Shown here: positions 1-7,812 of the stretch, piece by piece
How the letters are laid out: each line of letters begins with the position of its first letter
How positions within the stretch are numbered: the first letter of the stretch is position 1
From: JAAYCB01 sp012744395
Lineage (GTDB): Bacteria; Planctomycetota; Planctomycetia; Pirellulales; Thermoguttaceae
DNA length: 26,207 bases
Assembly: GCA_028703175.1 (NCBI GenBank)
Contig: JAQVNJ010000090.1
Span: 1 to 26,207, forward strand
Direction of reading: 5' to 3'
Translations under genes and position numbers: made by a program
The notes under the pieces: model-generated
What the model saw: only the letters and a program-made list of their open reading frames with translations
The model's database searches: none
What the model was told of the DNA's origin: nothing

Positions 1-2
1 AG

Positions 3-521
3 GGGCCGAATCCCCACGTCGCGTTCCGTGTTGAAAATATCGAGAAGGCCGCCGAGGCCGCCATGGGGCTCAAACCCGTTTCCAAACCGTTCGATGCCGG
101 TGTCGCCCGGGTGGCGTTCTTTCAGACCGGCGACGGCGCGGTCGTCGAGTTGATGGAATTCTACGACGGGCAGGCGAAGGAGCCCGCCAGCCGTCTCCAG
201 TTCGATCACATCGGGCTGATCACCACCGAAAAGAAGTCCGGCGAGACATTCGTGGCGGCGACCAAGGTCTGGGTCACCGACATCGGATCCCATCCGTACC
301 GCGTTGAGTGGCTGCGGTTCGAGCCGGACACGCCGGTCAAGGGCCCGGTCCGCGACATGCCGCATGTCGCCTTCCGCGTCGAGAGTATCGCCGAAGCGGC
401 CAAGGGGCTGAAGGTCTTGCTCGAGCCGTTCGACGCGGGCATCGCCCGGGTCGGGTTCTATCAAACCGGCGACGGCGCGGTCGTCGAGCTGATGGAGTAC
501 TACGAGAAACAGACGCAGTAG
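3..521 (+). CDS. Tandem VOC (glyoxalase-fold) domain protein, 5' end missing
   Basis: The reading frame is open from the left edge, so the start lies outside the window. An internal ATG at 63 is not the true start because the codons before it (PHVAFRVENIEKAAEAA) align with the second unit (PHVAFRVESIAEAAKGL). The visible part holds the C-terminal part of one VOC domain and then a complete one of about 110 residues. The complete domain runs from FDHIGLIT, with a candidate metal-binding His, to VVELMEYY, with a candidate metal-binding Glu. The units repeat with a 113-codon period. VOC proteins include glyoxalases, dioxygenases, epimerases and resistance proteins, and nothing here selects one activity. 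No signal peptide can be judged. The downstream gene is convergent. The family call is fairly sure; the function is unknown. Confidence 0.75.
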   Translation, partial: GPNPHVAFRVENIEKAAEAAMGLKPVSKPFDAGVARVAFFQTGDGAVVELMEFYDGQAKEPASRLQFDHIGLITTEKKSGETFVAATKVWVTDIGSHPYRVEWLRFEPDTPVKGPVRDMPHVAFRVESIAEAAKGLKVLLEPFDAGIARVGFYQTGDGAVVELMEYYEKQTQ

Positions 522-528
522 CCCGCCG

Positions 529-545
529 CCACCGGCCCGCGGTGG
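529..545. terminator. Hairpin between convergent genes
   Basis: Perfect 6-bp arms CCACCG/CGGTGG enclose a 5-nt loop, 8 nt after the VOC stop codon, in the 121-bp gap between two convergent genes. No T-tract follows on either strand. It is therefore only a terminator candidate, possibly bidirectional. Confidence 0.3.
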
Positions 546-642
546 AGGACGAGTTGAACGGCCGCCAGGGACGGGAACCGAGCGGGGCGGCCCAGTTCCG
601 TTCAACTTGCGTCGGTCCTTCGCCGCCCTGGGCCGGGAAGCA

Positions 643-1518
643 TCACCGCTTCATGAACTCGTTGGCTCGCGGGGCGACCCGGTCGAGGTTGGGCGCGATG
701 TCGGCTTCGAGCCGGCCCAAGGCCCACGACAGTCCGCCGAGCAGGATCTGCTCGAACGTCTTGCTCGACCACACATCTTCGCGATGGCCCAAGGAGGTGT
801 AGAACACGCGCCCCTGGCCATGCATGCGGGCCCACGTCGAGGGGAAGGGGGGCCGGTCGTAGCAGCGGCGATCGGCCGCGGCGCGCGTATCCATCCCCGC
901 GCAGTCCTGCACCAGGATTACGTGCAGGTCCTTGGCGAAATCCATCAGCGAGAACCATTCCTCGAGCATCGAGAACGATTCCCCCAGCCTCGCGGCGCCC
1001 GGAAACCGCGGCGAGACCACGTTGATCCGGGCCACCTGCTGGCTGCCGTGCCCCAGGCAGTCTCCCCCGACGGCGTCGGGCAACAACCAGATGCCCGGGT
1101 GGATCGCCACGAAGGGCTTGCCGCCGCGGACCGCCGCATCCAGGTTCTTCCATCCGCTTTCCGAGATCGGCTGGTTGCCGTCCCGGCCATCCGCCTTGAT
1201 TGGCGTGATGAGGTCCTCGGGCTTGCCGCAGGTGTACGAGACCACGGCCGCGTAGGCGGCCAGGTCTCCGTCGAAGACCCGGCCATCCTTGGTGCACTCA
1301 ACCGTGCAGTCGATCTGCCGGCCGATCTCGACGAGGCGGTTCTCGGCCAACGACAAGCGGCCGCCCTCGCGGCGGACCACGGAGTGCTCGAACAACGCGC
1401 TACGGCTGAAGAACAGAATCTTCCGCTGGCCTTGTTGGCCGGCCCAACCGCTGCGAGCAGCCAGCGGCCAGCCCAACAGCGCGCCCGCCAACCCCTGTAG
1501 CATCCGGCGACGTTTCAT
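643..1518 (-). CDS. Exported ThuA-domain protein
   Basis: This 291-residue protein has an N-terminal export signal (KRRRMLQGLAG then a hydrophobic stretch, Tat-like twin Arg) and a ThuA domain (trehalose utilisation family, glutamine-amidotransferase-like fold). Family-typical segments are KILFFSRS near the start, FVAIHPGIW mid-protein and WARMHGQGRVFYTSLGH near the C-terminus. The start at 1518 was chosen over an upstream ATG at 1605 because GAGGAG lies about 9 nt before it and the signal begins directly there. ThuA-like proteins are abundant in planctomycetes and are linked to sugar use, but most have no proven reaction. The gene stands alone, convergent with the VOC gene. An 11-bp palindrome (GGGAC-A-GTCCC on the minus strand, 1577-1587) lies upstream, of unknown meaning. 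Confidence 0.8.
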   Translation of the reverse strand: MKRRRMLQGLAGALLGWPLAARSGWAGQQGQRKILFFSRSALFEHSVVRREGGRLSLAENRLVEIGRQIDCTVECTKDGRVFDGDLAAYAAVVSYTCGKPEDLITPIKADGRDGNQPISESGWKNLDAAVRGGKPFVAIHPGIWLLPDAVGGDCLGHGSQQVARINVVSPRFPGAARLGESFSMLEEWFSLMDFAKDLHVILVQDCAGMDTRAAADRRCYDRPPFPSTWARMHGQGRVFYTSLGHREDVWSSKTFEQILLGGLSWALGRLEADIAPNLDRVAPRANEFMKR

Positions 1519-1697
1519 CAGAGAAGCTCCTCGGCGCGCGGCGCCATCACGGCTCGTTTCCATTCCGGCATGTTCCGGGACTGTCCCTTGCGGATAGTCT
1601 GACAAGCTTTGAAAGGCGCTGCAACAGGCAAGGCGTCGTCCTGGGGCGAATGGCCTGCTACTCCGGCCAGGTGGTCACCTGGGACGAGGCGGTCCAG

Positions 1698-2015
1698 TCA
1701 GAGATTGACCTGGCGCAGCAGCCATCGCCACCTTTGCGCGCCAAGCAGCGCTTGGGCCTGCTTGTCGATCACGTGGAGGTCCGACCGGCGCACCAATTCC
1801 TCGACGAGCTGTCCCGAGTCGAGACCGAGCACGAGGGCATAGCCCTCGGTCTCGCCGGTGGCCTGGAGAATATCCCTTGCCTTGGCGGCCAATGCGTCGG
1901 CGGGCAGGGCGGGCGCGGACGGCTGCTTGTGAACGACTGCGGCGGCCACAAGAATCGCTGCAGCATTTCCGCTCGAGAGCGATACGAACTCGGTGGAAAT
2001 TGAAGATCGTGCAAG
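1698..2015 (-). pseudogene. Truncated fragment resembling the N-terminus of planctomycete PQQ/methyltransferase-like proteins
   Basis: On the minus strand a frame reads a hydrophobic Ala/Val-rich stretch (AAAILVAAAVV), then AAKARDILQATG, ALVLGLDSGQLVEELVRRSDLHVIDK, and stops soon after at 1698. This resembles the SAM-binding-like opening found in large planctomycete PQQ beta-propeller proteins (ILDATGVxGGLxVxLGCGDGxLxxxL). The glycine motif is degenerate and everything beyond about 75 residues is missing. No convincing start codon or RBS was found. The open frame extends upstream to an ATG at 2072, but that part is encoded by the palindrome at 2023-2077, so the limits given are approximate. 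It is probably a decayed remnant. The family resemblance is by memory and moderate. Confidence 0.4.
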
Positions 2016-2022
2016 CTCATTG

Positions 2023-2077
2023 GTAGGATGGGCATTCCTGCCCGTCGTTCTCTGTCGGGCGGGAACGCCCAACCTAC
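2023..2077. repeat. REP-like 55-bp imperfect palindrome
   Basis: Two 24-nt arms (2023-2046 and 2054-2077) are inverted copies matching at 20 of 24 positions, separated by 7 nt (GTTCTCT). The arm reads GTAGG-n-TGGGC-n-TTCC-n-GCCCG-n-C, with mismatches at arm positions 6, 12, 17 and 23. It can form a long stable hairpin. The size, G-rich arm and intergenic location match REP/MITE-like palindromic elements found in many copies in bacterial genomes. It lies between the hydrogenase stop (2199) and the decayed fragment. Confidence 0.7.
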
Positions 2078-2198
2078 ATCATTGAAGGAACCCTGACATC
2101 ATTTCTGAAATGGACCACGAAGGGCGGCATGGTACGGCGACACGATGAGTCGAATCGTCTCGCGCCGCGGCTTTCCTCCAGCCGCCCGAGATCGATCC

Positions 2199-3749
2199 TC
2201 AGCAGTTTCCCGTGCGGCTGTAGCTCGTATGCAGCAGTTCGTGAGCCAGGGGGCCGAGCGGTTTGCCCAAAAACTCCCGGTAGACGGCTTGCACGTCGGG
2301 ATTGTCCGCGCTACAGCGGATCGCCTGCTTCTCGTCCTTCGTGTAGAGCCCGTCAATCCGCTTGCGGCGCAGGGCGTCGTCCGGCCGCCCGTTGCCGCCC
2401 GGCTTGGGCTGCCCGCCGCCGCCGATGCATCCGCCGGGGCAGGCCATGACTTCGACGAAGTCGTAGCGGGCATTCCCCTTGAGAATCTCGTCGAGAAGCG
2501 GTCGCGCGGCGCCGGTTCCATGAACCACGGCAACCCGCAGCGGTTTGCCGTCGATCTCGAGCGACGCCTCGCGGACGGCGGCCAGTCCGCGGACCGGCTC
2601 GAACCGGAGAAGCGAGGCCGGCGCCCGCGTGCCGGTCATGTACAGCCAGGCCGCGCGAAGCGTCGCCTCCATGACCCCCCCCGTGTTGCCGAAGATGATC
2701 CCCCCGCCGCTGCCGCGTCCCATCATCGAGTCGTATTCTCCATCCGGCAATTCATCGAATCGGATGCGGCTCTCGAAAACCCACTGCGCCAGCTCGCGGC
2801 AGGTCAGAGCGTAGTCCATATCGCGGATCGAGTCGTCTTTCAAATGGCGCCCCGCGGCATTCATTTCGGGCCGGAGAATCTCGGCCTTCTTCGCCGTGCA
2901 CGGCGTACAGGCAACATTCACGATGGACTTCGGATCGATCCCGTTCTTGTTGGCGAACCAGGTCTTGATCGCAGCCCCTTGAATCAGCACGGGGCTCTTG
3001 GTCGTCGACAGATGCGGGAGAAGGGACGGATAGAAGATCTCCGCAAAACGGACCCAGGCGGGACAGCAACTCGTGAACTGCGGAAGCGCGGCCTTCGAAC
3101 CCCCTCGGGCGTCGAGTCGCTCGATCAACTCGTGGGCCTCCTCGACCACGGTCATGTCCGCGGCAAACGTCGTGTCGAGCACGTGATGGAAGCCGATCCG
3201 GCGCAGCGCCTCGACCATCTTCCCTTCACAATCCGTTCCCGGCTCCAAGCCAAAAGACTCCCCCAGCGCCACCCGGACCGCGGGCGAGGTCGAAGCGATG
3301 AGAACCCGCCCCTTGTCTTCCGCCATCCGCCGGATGCGGGGGAATTCGAACCGCTCCGACATCCCGCCGCGCTTGCAGCTATTGGTGCACTGGCCGCAAT
3401 GGATGCAGACGGCCGTTCCCCCGACTGCCGCCGGCTTGCAGTAATGCGAGACCGTCATCTGATCCGTGCACGTCTCCTCGCAGTGCCCGCATTCCTGGCA
3501 GAGATAGTCGTGCAGCAGAATCGCCGGGTTGTCCGCATCGACACGAACGGCGGGAATCGTCTGGCGAGCCGCCTTCTTGGCCGCCTTGTACTCCTTGAAG
3601 TTCGGAAAACCTCCCAGACCATACGGCGGGCCGGATTCGGGGGCCGCCGGCCGCCCGGAAGCCGCCAGACCAGATAGTCCACCACCGAGCAGGAATCCTG
3701 TTCCGAGAACACCCGACTTGATCATTCTCCGCCGACTGATACCGCTCAT
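2199..3749 (-). CDS. Tat-exported [FeFe] hydrogenase (H-cluster catalytic protein)
   Basis: This 516-residue protein should interconvert protons/electrons and H2. Numbering is from the start at 3749, which has GGAG about 9 nt upstream and begins the Tat signal; an ATG at 3791 is the alternative. Domains in order: a Tat signal (SRRRMIKSGVLGTG, 5-30); two [4Fe-4S] sites (Cys84-87-90-94 and Cys115-118-121-125); H-cluster motif L1 TSCCPAW (Cys228/229); L2 TPCTAKKAE (Cys284); L3 MACPGGCIGGGGQP (Cys437, Cys441); and a C-terminal small-subunit-like domain ending HELLHTSYSRTG. Compared from memory with Clostridium CpI, the proton-path residues are kept (Cys228, Ser248, Arg215, a Glu pair about 207/210), as are Lys287 and Glu290. 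The L2 Met next to the cluster (CpI M353) is Thr282. No HydE, HydF or HydG maturase gene is in the window. The Tat signal implies folding and maturation before export. Confidence 0.9.
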   Translation of the reverse strand: MSGISRRRMIKSGVLGTGFLLGGGLSGLAASGRPAAPESGPPYGLGGFPNFKEYKAAKKAARQTIPAVRVDADNPAILLHDYLCQECGHCEETCTDQMTVSHYCKPAAVGGTAVCIHCGQCTNSCKRGGMSERFEFPRIRRMAEDKGRVLIASTSPAVRVALGESFGLEPGTDCEGKMVEALRRIGFHHVLDTTFAADMTVVEEAHELIERLDARGGSKAALPQFTSCCPAWVRFAEIFYPSLLPHLSTTKSPVLIQGAAIKTWFANKNGIDPKSIVNVACTPCTAKKAEILRPEMNAAGRHLKDDSIRDMDYALTCRELAQWVFESRIRFDELPDGEYDSMMGRGSGGGIIFGNTGGVMEATLRAAWLYMTGTRAPASLLRFEPVRGLAAVREASLEIDGKPLRVAVVHGTGAARPLLDEILKGNARYDFVEVMACPGGCIGGGGQPKPGGNGRPDDALRRKRIDGLYTKDEKQAIRCSADNPDVQAVYREFLGKPLGPLAHELLHTSYSRTGNC

Positions 3750-3850
3750 CCGCAAATCGCTCCGCAAAGGCCTGGATTGCCACCTATCCAACGAGTGTCT
3801 TCAATTTGATCTTGCTGTCAAGGCCGGCCAGTCGCGGATGCTCTCGGCGA

Positions 3851-4831
3851 TCAGCGGTTGACGGTGCTCATGTCGGGGTATCGCTGCCCGATGGCCGCCC
3901 CCTTGGGAGCAGCCCTGTCAATCCGCTCCAGGTCCTCGGGCGACAGCGTGATTTCCAGCGCGGCCGCATTCTCCTCCAGATACTTGCGCTGCTTCGTGCC
4001 GGGGATCGGCAGAATGTCGCCGCCCTGGGCGAGCAGCCAGGCCAGCGCCAGTTGACCGGGCGTGACTTGCTTCTCTTCGGCCATCTCTTGCAGCCGGTCA
4101 ACCAAGGCCAGGTTCTTCTGAAAGTTCTCGCCCTGGAAGCGGGGCGCCCGCCGCCGGAAGTCGTTCTCGGCCAGGTCTTCGTAGTGCCGGAACCGCCCGG
4201 TCAGAAAGCCGCGTCCCAGCGGGCTGTAGGCCACGAAGCCGATGCCCAACTCGCGGACCGTGGGGAGGACCTCGTCCTCCGCATCCCGGGTCCACAGCGA
4301 GTACTCCGTTTGCAGGGCCGTGATCGGGTGGACGGCGTGCGCCCGCCGGATCGTCGCCGGCGCCGCTTCCGACAGTCCGAGGAACCGGACCTTTCCCTGT
4401 TGGACCAGTTCCGCCATCGCGCCGACCGTCTCCTCGATCGGAACCGTAGCGTCGACCCGATGCTGGTAGTAGAGGTCGATATGGTCCAGGCCCAACCGGC
4501 CCAGCGAGGCGTCGCACGCGCGGCGCACGTAATCCGGCCTGCCGTTGATGCCCACCCAGCTTCCGTCCGCGCGGCGCTCGTTGCCGAATTTGGTGGCCAG
4601 CACGACTTCGCCACGCCGATCCCGGATGGCCTTGCCGACCAGGACTTCATTGGTGAACGGCCCGTACATGTCGGCCGTGTCCAGAAAATTCACCCCCAGG
4701 TCCAGGGCGCGGTGAAGGGTCGCGATCGACTCGGCCTCATCGCCGGGACCGTAGAATTCGCTCATCCCCATGCACCCGAGACCAATCGCCGAGACCGTCA
4801 GTCCCTGCTTTCCGAGCTGTCGCTGTTCCAT
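3851..4831 (-). CDS. Aldo/keto reductase
   Basis: This 326-residue NADPH-dependent oxidoreductase of the aldo/keto reductase superfamily would reduce aldehydes or ketones in the cytoplasm. The usual tetrad is visible: Asp51 and Tyr56 in LDTADMYG, Lys81 in VVLATKFG, and His124 in YYQHRVD. The C-terminal cofactor segment is ILPIPGTKQRKYLEENAAA. Length and sequence resemble the AKR13/YakC-like branch. The start at 4831 is preceded by GGGAAG about 8 nt upstream; longer in-frame starts upstream read through unlikely sequence. It lies 101 bp upstream of the hydrogenase on the same strand, but a functional link is not evident. The substrate cannot be deduced. Confidence 0.88.
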   Translation of the reverse strand: MEQRQLGKQGLTVSAIGLGCMGMSEFYGPGDEAESIATLHRALDLGVNFLDTADMYGPFTNEVLVGKAIRDRRGEVVLATKFGNERRADGSWVGINGRPDYVRRACDASLGRLGLDHIDLYYQHRVDATVPIEETVGAMAELVQQGKVRFLGLSEAAPATIRRAHAVHPITALQTEYSLWTRDAEDEVLPTVRELGIGFVAYSPLGRGFLTGRFRHYEDLAENDFRRRAPRFQGENFQKNLALVDRLQEMAEEKQVTPGQLALAWLLAQGGDILPIPGTKQRKYLEENAAALEITLSPEDLERIDRAAPKGAAIGQRYPDMSTVNR

Positions 4832-5212
4832 GGTTTTCGCTTCCCGTAAACGATGCGTGTCTGAATCCCGTCTGGTCGGCATTATACGGGCAACAGCTCG
4901 CCGGGACAGCCTGTCGCTGTCAGCGGCCCGCGTTGGGTCCCTCATCCAGGGCAACCGTCCACGGCATCCCCAAGAGACTGCCGCCGTCTCCGGAGTCTCC
5001 CCCCGGGTCCGGTACGGCGGACCGCGACGGTTCGGGCATCCGCAAACCGCGCAACCACTCGGAAGCGGAGCGCCAGCGCTGGACGTTTTACCCACGCGCG
5101 GTGGGGCGACGCTCGCCTTCTGCCCGTGCAGATATGTTCGTTCTCGATAAGCCGCTGTGGCCCTGCCGGGCGGCCCGGATTGGCCCGCTCTCGACCACCC
5201 TATGGCTTGTGG
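4832..5212. other. Intergenic region, 381 bp
   Basis: The right part carries nothing recognisable apart from a hairpin (arms GACCAC/GTGGTC, 5193-5198 and 5209-5214, 10-nt loop). This hairpin spans the stop codon of the minus-strand amidohydrolase and may mark the operon end, but no T-tract follows. The left part carries the promoter described for the aldo/keto reductase. No gene was found. Confidence 0.5.
4881..4909 (-). promoter_or_regulatory. Probable promoter of the aldo/keto reductase gene
   Basis: On the minus strand a perfect TATAAT (4886-4881) lies about 50 bp before the start codon. A weak -35 match (CTGTCC, 4909-4904) sits at a 17-bp spacing. The 5-bp-arm palindrome GACAG-C-CTGTC (4905-4915) overlaps the -35 and could be a regulator site. 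Confidence 0.45.
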
Positions 5213-6271
5213 TCACTCTTGCGGTCCGAGCAGCCGCTCCGCGTTGCCGTGAAAGATCGCCTCGATCTCGCCCGGGCCGAGCGACAGCGATTCGCACGCC
5301 GACCTCAGGGCTCGCAAGGCTTCATACATGTAGAGCGTGTACTCGGCCTCGACCTCCGGCGGTTCGCGGTCCTTGTTGAAGTAGAAGGGGTAGCTCGTCC
5401 GGTTGATATACGTTCTTCCCTTCCACTGCCGGCGGCCGCGCATGTAGAAGATCGGATTGTCCGTCCCGTAGAGGATTCGCGAAGCGCCGAGCGTCCGCAG
5501 CGCCAGCCGGTGGACATCCGGGTTGAGGACGGCCGAATTGTCGAAGTAGAGCCCGTCCTCGTCGGCAAGCTGCGGCAGCGCTTCCTCGGCATGGGGGAGC
5601 GTGTAGCAGCGGCCGAGGTGCGCGATGATCAGCCGGACGCGGGGATATTGGCGGCGAATCTGCTTGATCTCCGCAATGTTCCCCGGATGGCCCAAACGAT
5701 CCGCCTTCGGCACGTGCAACGTGATGCACGCGCCGCGCCCGTTGAGCACCTCCAATTGCTCATGCGGCAGGAATTGGAAGATGCTCGCCTCCAAATACTT
5801 GTCGCGCGTGGACGGGTCCTGGTCGGGGATCAAGGCGTAGTAGGGCTTGACGCCCAACGCGCCGGAGGCCTTCAACTCCTCCTCCAATCGCTCGGCCGGC
5901 CAGTCCGGCCTCGACACGATCAGACAAGACCAGCCCCGCCGCGCGCACTCGACCGGCAGGCTGGCGTTGCTCGCCTCGATGTCGTACTCGAGGCCCGGAT
6001 GGCCGAAGGCCAGGCAGGAGAACTCGCGGCCGGGGAAAACCGTCTCGTAGCATCGCTGCGCGTCGGCCGCGCCGATCGGCTCGCTCAGCTCGTTGACCCA
6101 GTACTGCCGCCGCATCTCCTCCGTCCGCTCGACGAGGCGGAAACGGGGCTCGTTGACGTGCGTGTGCGCGTCGAAAACCCCCCCCGGCACCCAGTCTTCC
6201 AGGTGGCGCTGCCAGAACGCGCGATCGACGTCCGTATACTCCCAGACATGATGAAGCGGAATGGGAAGCAT
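5213..6271 (-). CDS. Amidohydrolase-family metal-dependent hydrolase (Amidohydro_2 type)
   Basis: This 352-residue TIM-barrel hydrolase is cytoplasmic; no signal is seen. Expected metal and catalytic residues are the HxH pair in DAHTHV (His36, His38), His186 in ITLHVPKA, His218 in LIIAHLGR, and Asp271 in LYGTDNP. IFHGNAERLL at the C-terminus is typical of the family, which includes ACMSD-like decarboxylases and sugar-lactone or 2-pyrone lactonases. AAGGAG lies about 10 nt before the ATG. It is the last gene of the aldolase-isomerase-kinase operon, separated by 80 bp from the kinase. That position suggests hydrolysis, lactone opening or decarboxylation of a pathway intermediate, but this is inference. 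The gap to the kinase contains a GCCGCC/GGCGGC hairpin (6322-6336). Confidence 0.82.
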   Translation of the reverse strand: MLPIPLHHVWEYTDVDRAFWQRHLEDWVPGGVFDAHTHVNEPRFRLVERTEEMRRQYWVNELSEPIGAADAQRCYETVFPGREFSCLAFGHPGLEYDIEASNASLPVECARRGWSCLIVSRPDWPAERLEEELKASGALGVKPYYALIPDQDPSTRDKYLEASIFQFLPHEQLEVLNGRGACITLHVPKADRLGHPGNIAEIKQIRRQYPRVRLIIAHLGRCYTLPHAEEALPQLADEDGLYFDNSAVLNPDVHRLALRTLGASRILYGTDNPIFYMRGRRQWKGRTYINRTSYPFYFNKDREPPEVEAEYTLYMYEALRALRSACESLSLGPGEIEAIFHGNAERLLGPQE

Positions 6272-6351
6272 CGAGATGGACTCCTTCTATGCGCGGGATC
6301 GTCAACAGGATGAAACGGCCCGCCGCCGGAGGCGGCCCTTGGCCGCGGACT

Positions 6352-7812
6352 TCATGCCTTCCAAGGACGGTCAAAGGCGGCTACGTACTCGGCGAGCAGG
6401 TCGCGGAACACGGCCGTATCCGCGCCCGGCCGAACGGTCCGTTGAGCGGGAGTGATTGCCGACGCCAACCGGCGCAGCTCGGCGCCCGGCTGGGCAAGCC
6501 GCCGGGCAATCGTCGCCGCGCCGAAAGCGCTCATGTCTGGTTGGCTCACACAGGCTACCGCCAGGCCGGTTACGTCGGCCAGAATCTGGGGGACCACGGA
6601 ACTGCCAACCGCCGGCCCCGATACGACCAGCCGTTTCACCGGCACGCCGGCGGCGGTCAGCCATCCCAGGTGCCGGGCCAGTTCGCACGCCAGGCCTTCG
6701 ACGACCGCCCGCAGCAGATGGCTCGCCGAGTGGCCCAGTGTGACCCCGGCGAAGATGCCGCCCGGCGGCGCGTCGCCCGCTCCGCGCCGGCCGCCCAGCA
6801 GGAGGGGCCAGCAGCGCAATCCGTCGGCGCCCGGGGCGACCGACGCCAGCCGCTCGTCCAGACCTTCGCCGCGCAAGGGGGCCTGCCCCGTGATCTCCAG
6901 CACCCACTGGACGGCCGAACCTCCGTTGCTCATCGACAACATCTGGCCGTACAACCCCTCGAACGGATGCGAGCAGACGAACGTCCGCGGGGCGATCGGC
7001 GGCATCAGGCGCGCCGTCGTCGCCAGCAGCACCCAGGCCGTCCCCGTGCCGACCAGCACGTCTCCCTCGTTGGCCGCTCCGGCGCCGACGGATGCCGCGT
7101 ATTGGTCGTGGATCGCCGGCGAGACGGGAATCCCCGCAACCAGTCCGGTCCGCTCGGCCACCTCGGCGAGCAATCCCCCGGCCGGCGCGTCGGCCGGAAC
7201 CAGCTCGGGCAGTCTCTTGTCGTCGATCTTCAGCAGTTCCAGCAACTGCGGGTCCGCGGAGCCGAGCCGCGGGTTGTAGAGCATGCCGATCGACAGGCTC
7301 GTCGGATCGTGGGCCCGCCGGCCGCAGAGCCGCCCGACGATCAGATCGCCGACGAATCCCACGCCCGCGGCCGCCTCCAGCATTTCGGGAGACTCTTCGC
7401 CGAGGCGCAGCAACTGCCCGAGGGCCATCGAGCTCAGGTTGTGCCCCGTGTGCGCAACCAGGTACTCCTCGCCCATCCGCTGCTCGAAATCGCGGTCGAA
7501 CCGACAGCCGCGGCTGTCGAGCCAGCTGATCACCGGGCCGAGCGGCTCGCCGCGGGCGCCCAATAGCTGTAGCGCCCCGCCCTGGCTGGAGATGCCGATG
7601 GCGCGGATTTTCTCGCCGGGGACCTGGCCGACCGCTTCACGAATCGCCTGGCAGGTCGCCTCCCAGATCTGATCGATGTCCTGCTCCACGCCGCCGCCGG
7701 GCGTCGTGGTTCGATTGACTGGCGCGGAGCCCTGGGCGGCGATCGTGCCGCGGGCGTCGACCGCGAGGGCCTTCACGTTGGTCGTGCCAAGATCGATGCC
7801 GAGGAACATCAT
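6352..7812 (-). CDS. FGGY-family carbohydrate kinase (xylulokinase-like)
   Basis: This 486-residue kinase phosphorylates a sugar or polyol with ATP. The N-terminal phosphate-binding motif is GIDLGTTNVKALAVD (5-19), substrate contacts are near ISWLDSRG (95-102), the predicted catalytic Asp236 lies in IHDQYAASVGAG, and the second nucleotide motif is VGTGTAWVLLA (254-264). Length matches xylulokinase, fuculokinase and related enzymes, and sequence alone does not fix the sugar. Its ATG overlaps the stop of the isomerase gene by 4 bp (ATGA), so the two are translationally coupled. With the isomerase and aldolase it makes the classic isomerase-kinase-aldolase trio in which a ketose is phosphorylated and then cleaved. 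Confidence 0.88.
   Translation of the reverse strand: MMFLGIDLGTTNVKALAVDARGTIAAQGSAPVNRTTTPGGGVEQDIDQIWEATCQAIREAVGQVPGEKIRAIGISSQGGALQLLGARGEPLGPVISWLDSRGCRFDRDFEQRMGEEYLVAHTGHNLSSMALGQLLRLGEESPEMLEAAAGVGFVGDLIVGRLCGRRAHDPTSLSIGMLYNPRLGSADPQLLELLKIDDKRLPELVPADAPAGGLLAEVAERTGLVAGIPVSPAIHDQYAASVGAGAANEGDVLVGTGTAWVLLATTARLMPPIAPRTFVCSHPFEGLYGQMLSMSNGGSAVQWVLEITGQAPLRGEGLDERLASVAPGADGLRCWPLLLGGRRGAGDAPPGGIFAGVTLGHSASHLLRAVVEGLACELARHLGWLTAAGVPVKRLVVSGPAVGSSVVPQILADVTGLAVACVSQPDMSAFGAATIARRLAQPGAELRRLASAITPAQRTVRPGADTAVFRDLLAEYVAAFDRPWKA

Larger units (their letters stand above)
1519..2198. other. Gene-poor interval between ThuA and hydrogenase genes
   Basis: This 680-bp interval holds the decayed fragment (about 1698-2015) and the palindromic repeat (2023-2077). 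A 7-bp inverted repeat with a 2-nt centre (CCAGGTG/CACCTGG, 1667-1682) lies just past the fragment's stop. No intact gene is supported. It looks like a decayed segment. Confidence 0.55.

Noticed and set aside
6322..6336. GCCGCC/GGCGGC hairpin between kinase and amidohydrolase genes as a terminator
   Set aside because: There is no T-tract, and it lies inside an otherwise continuous operon. It is more likely neutral or an intercistronic stability element.
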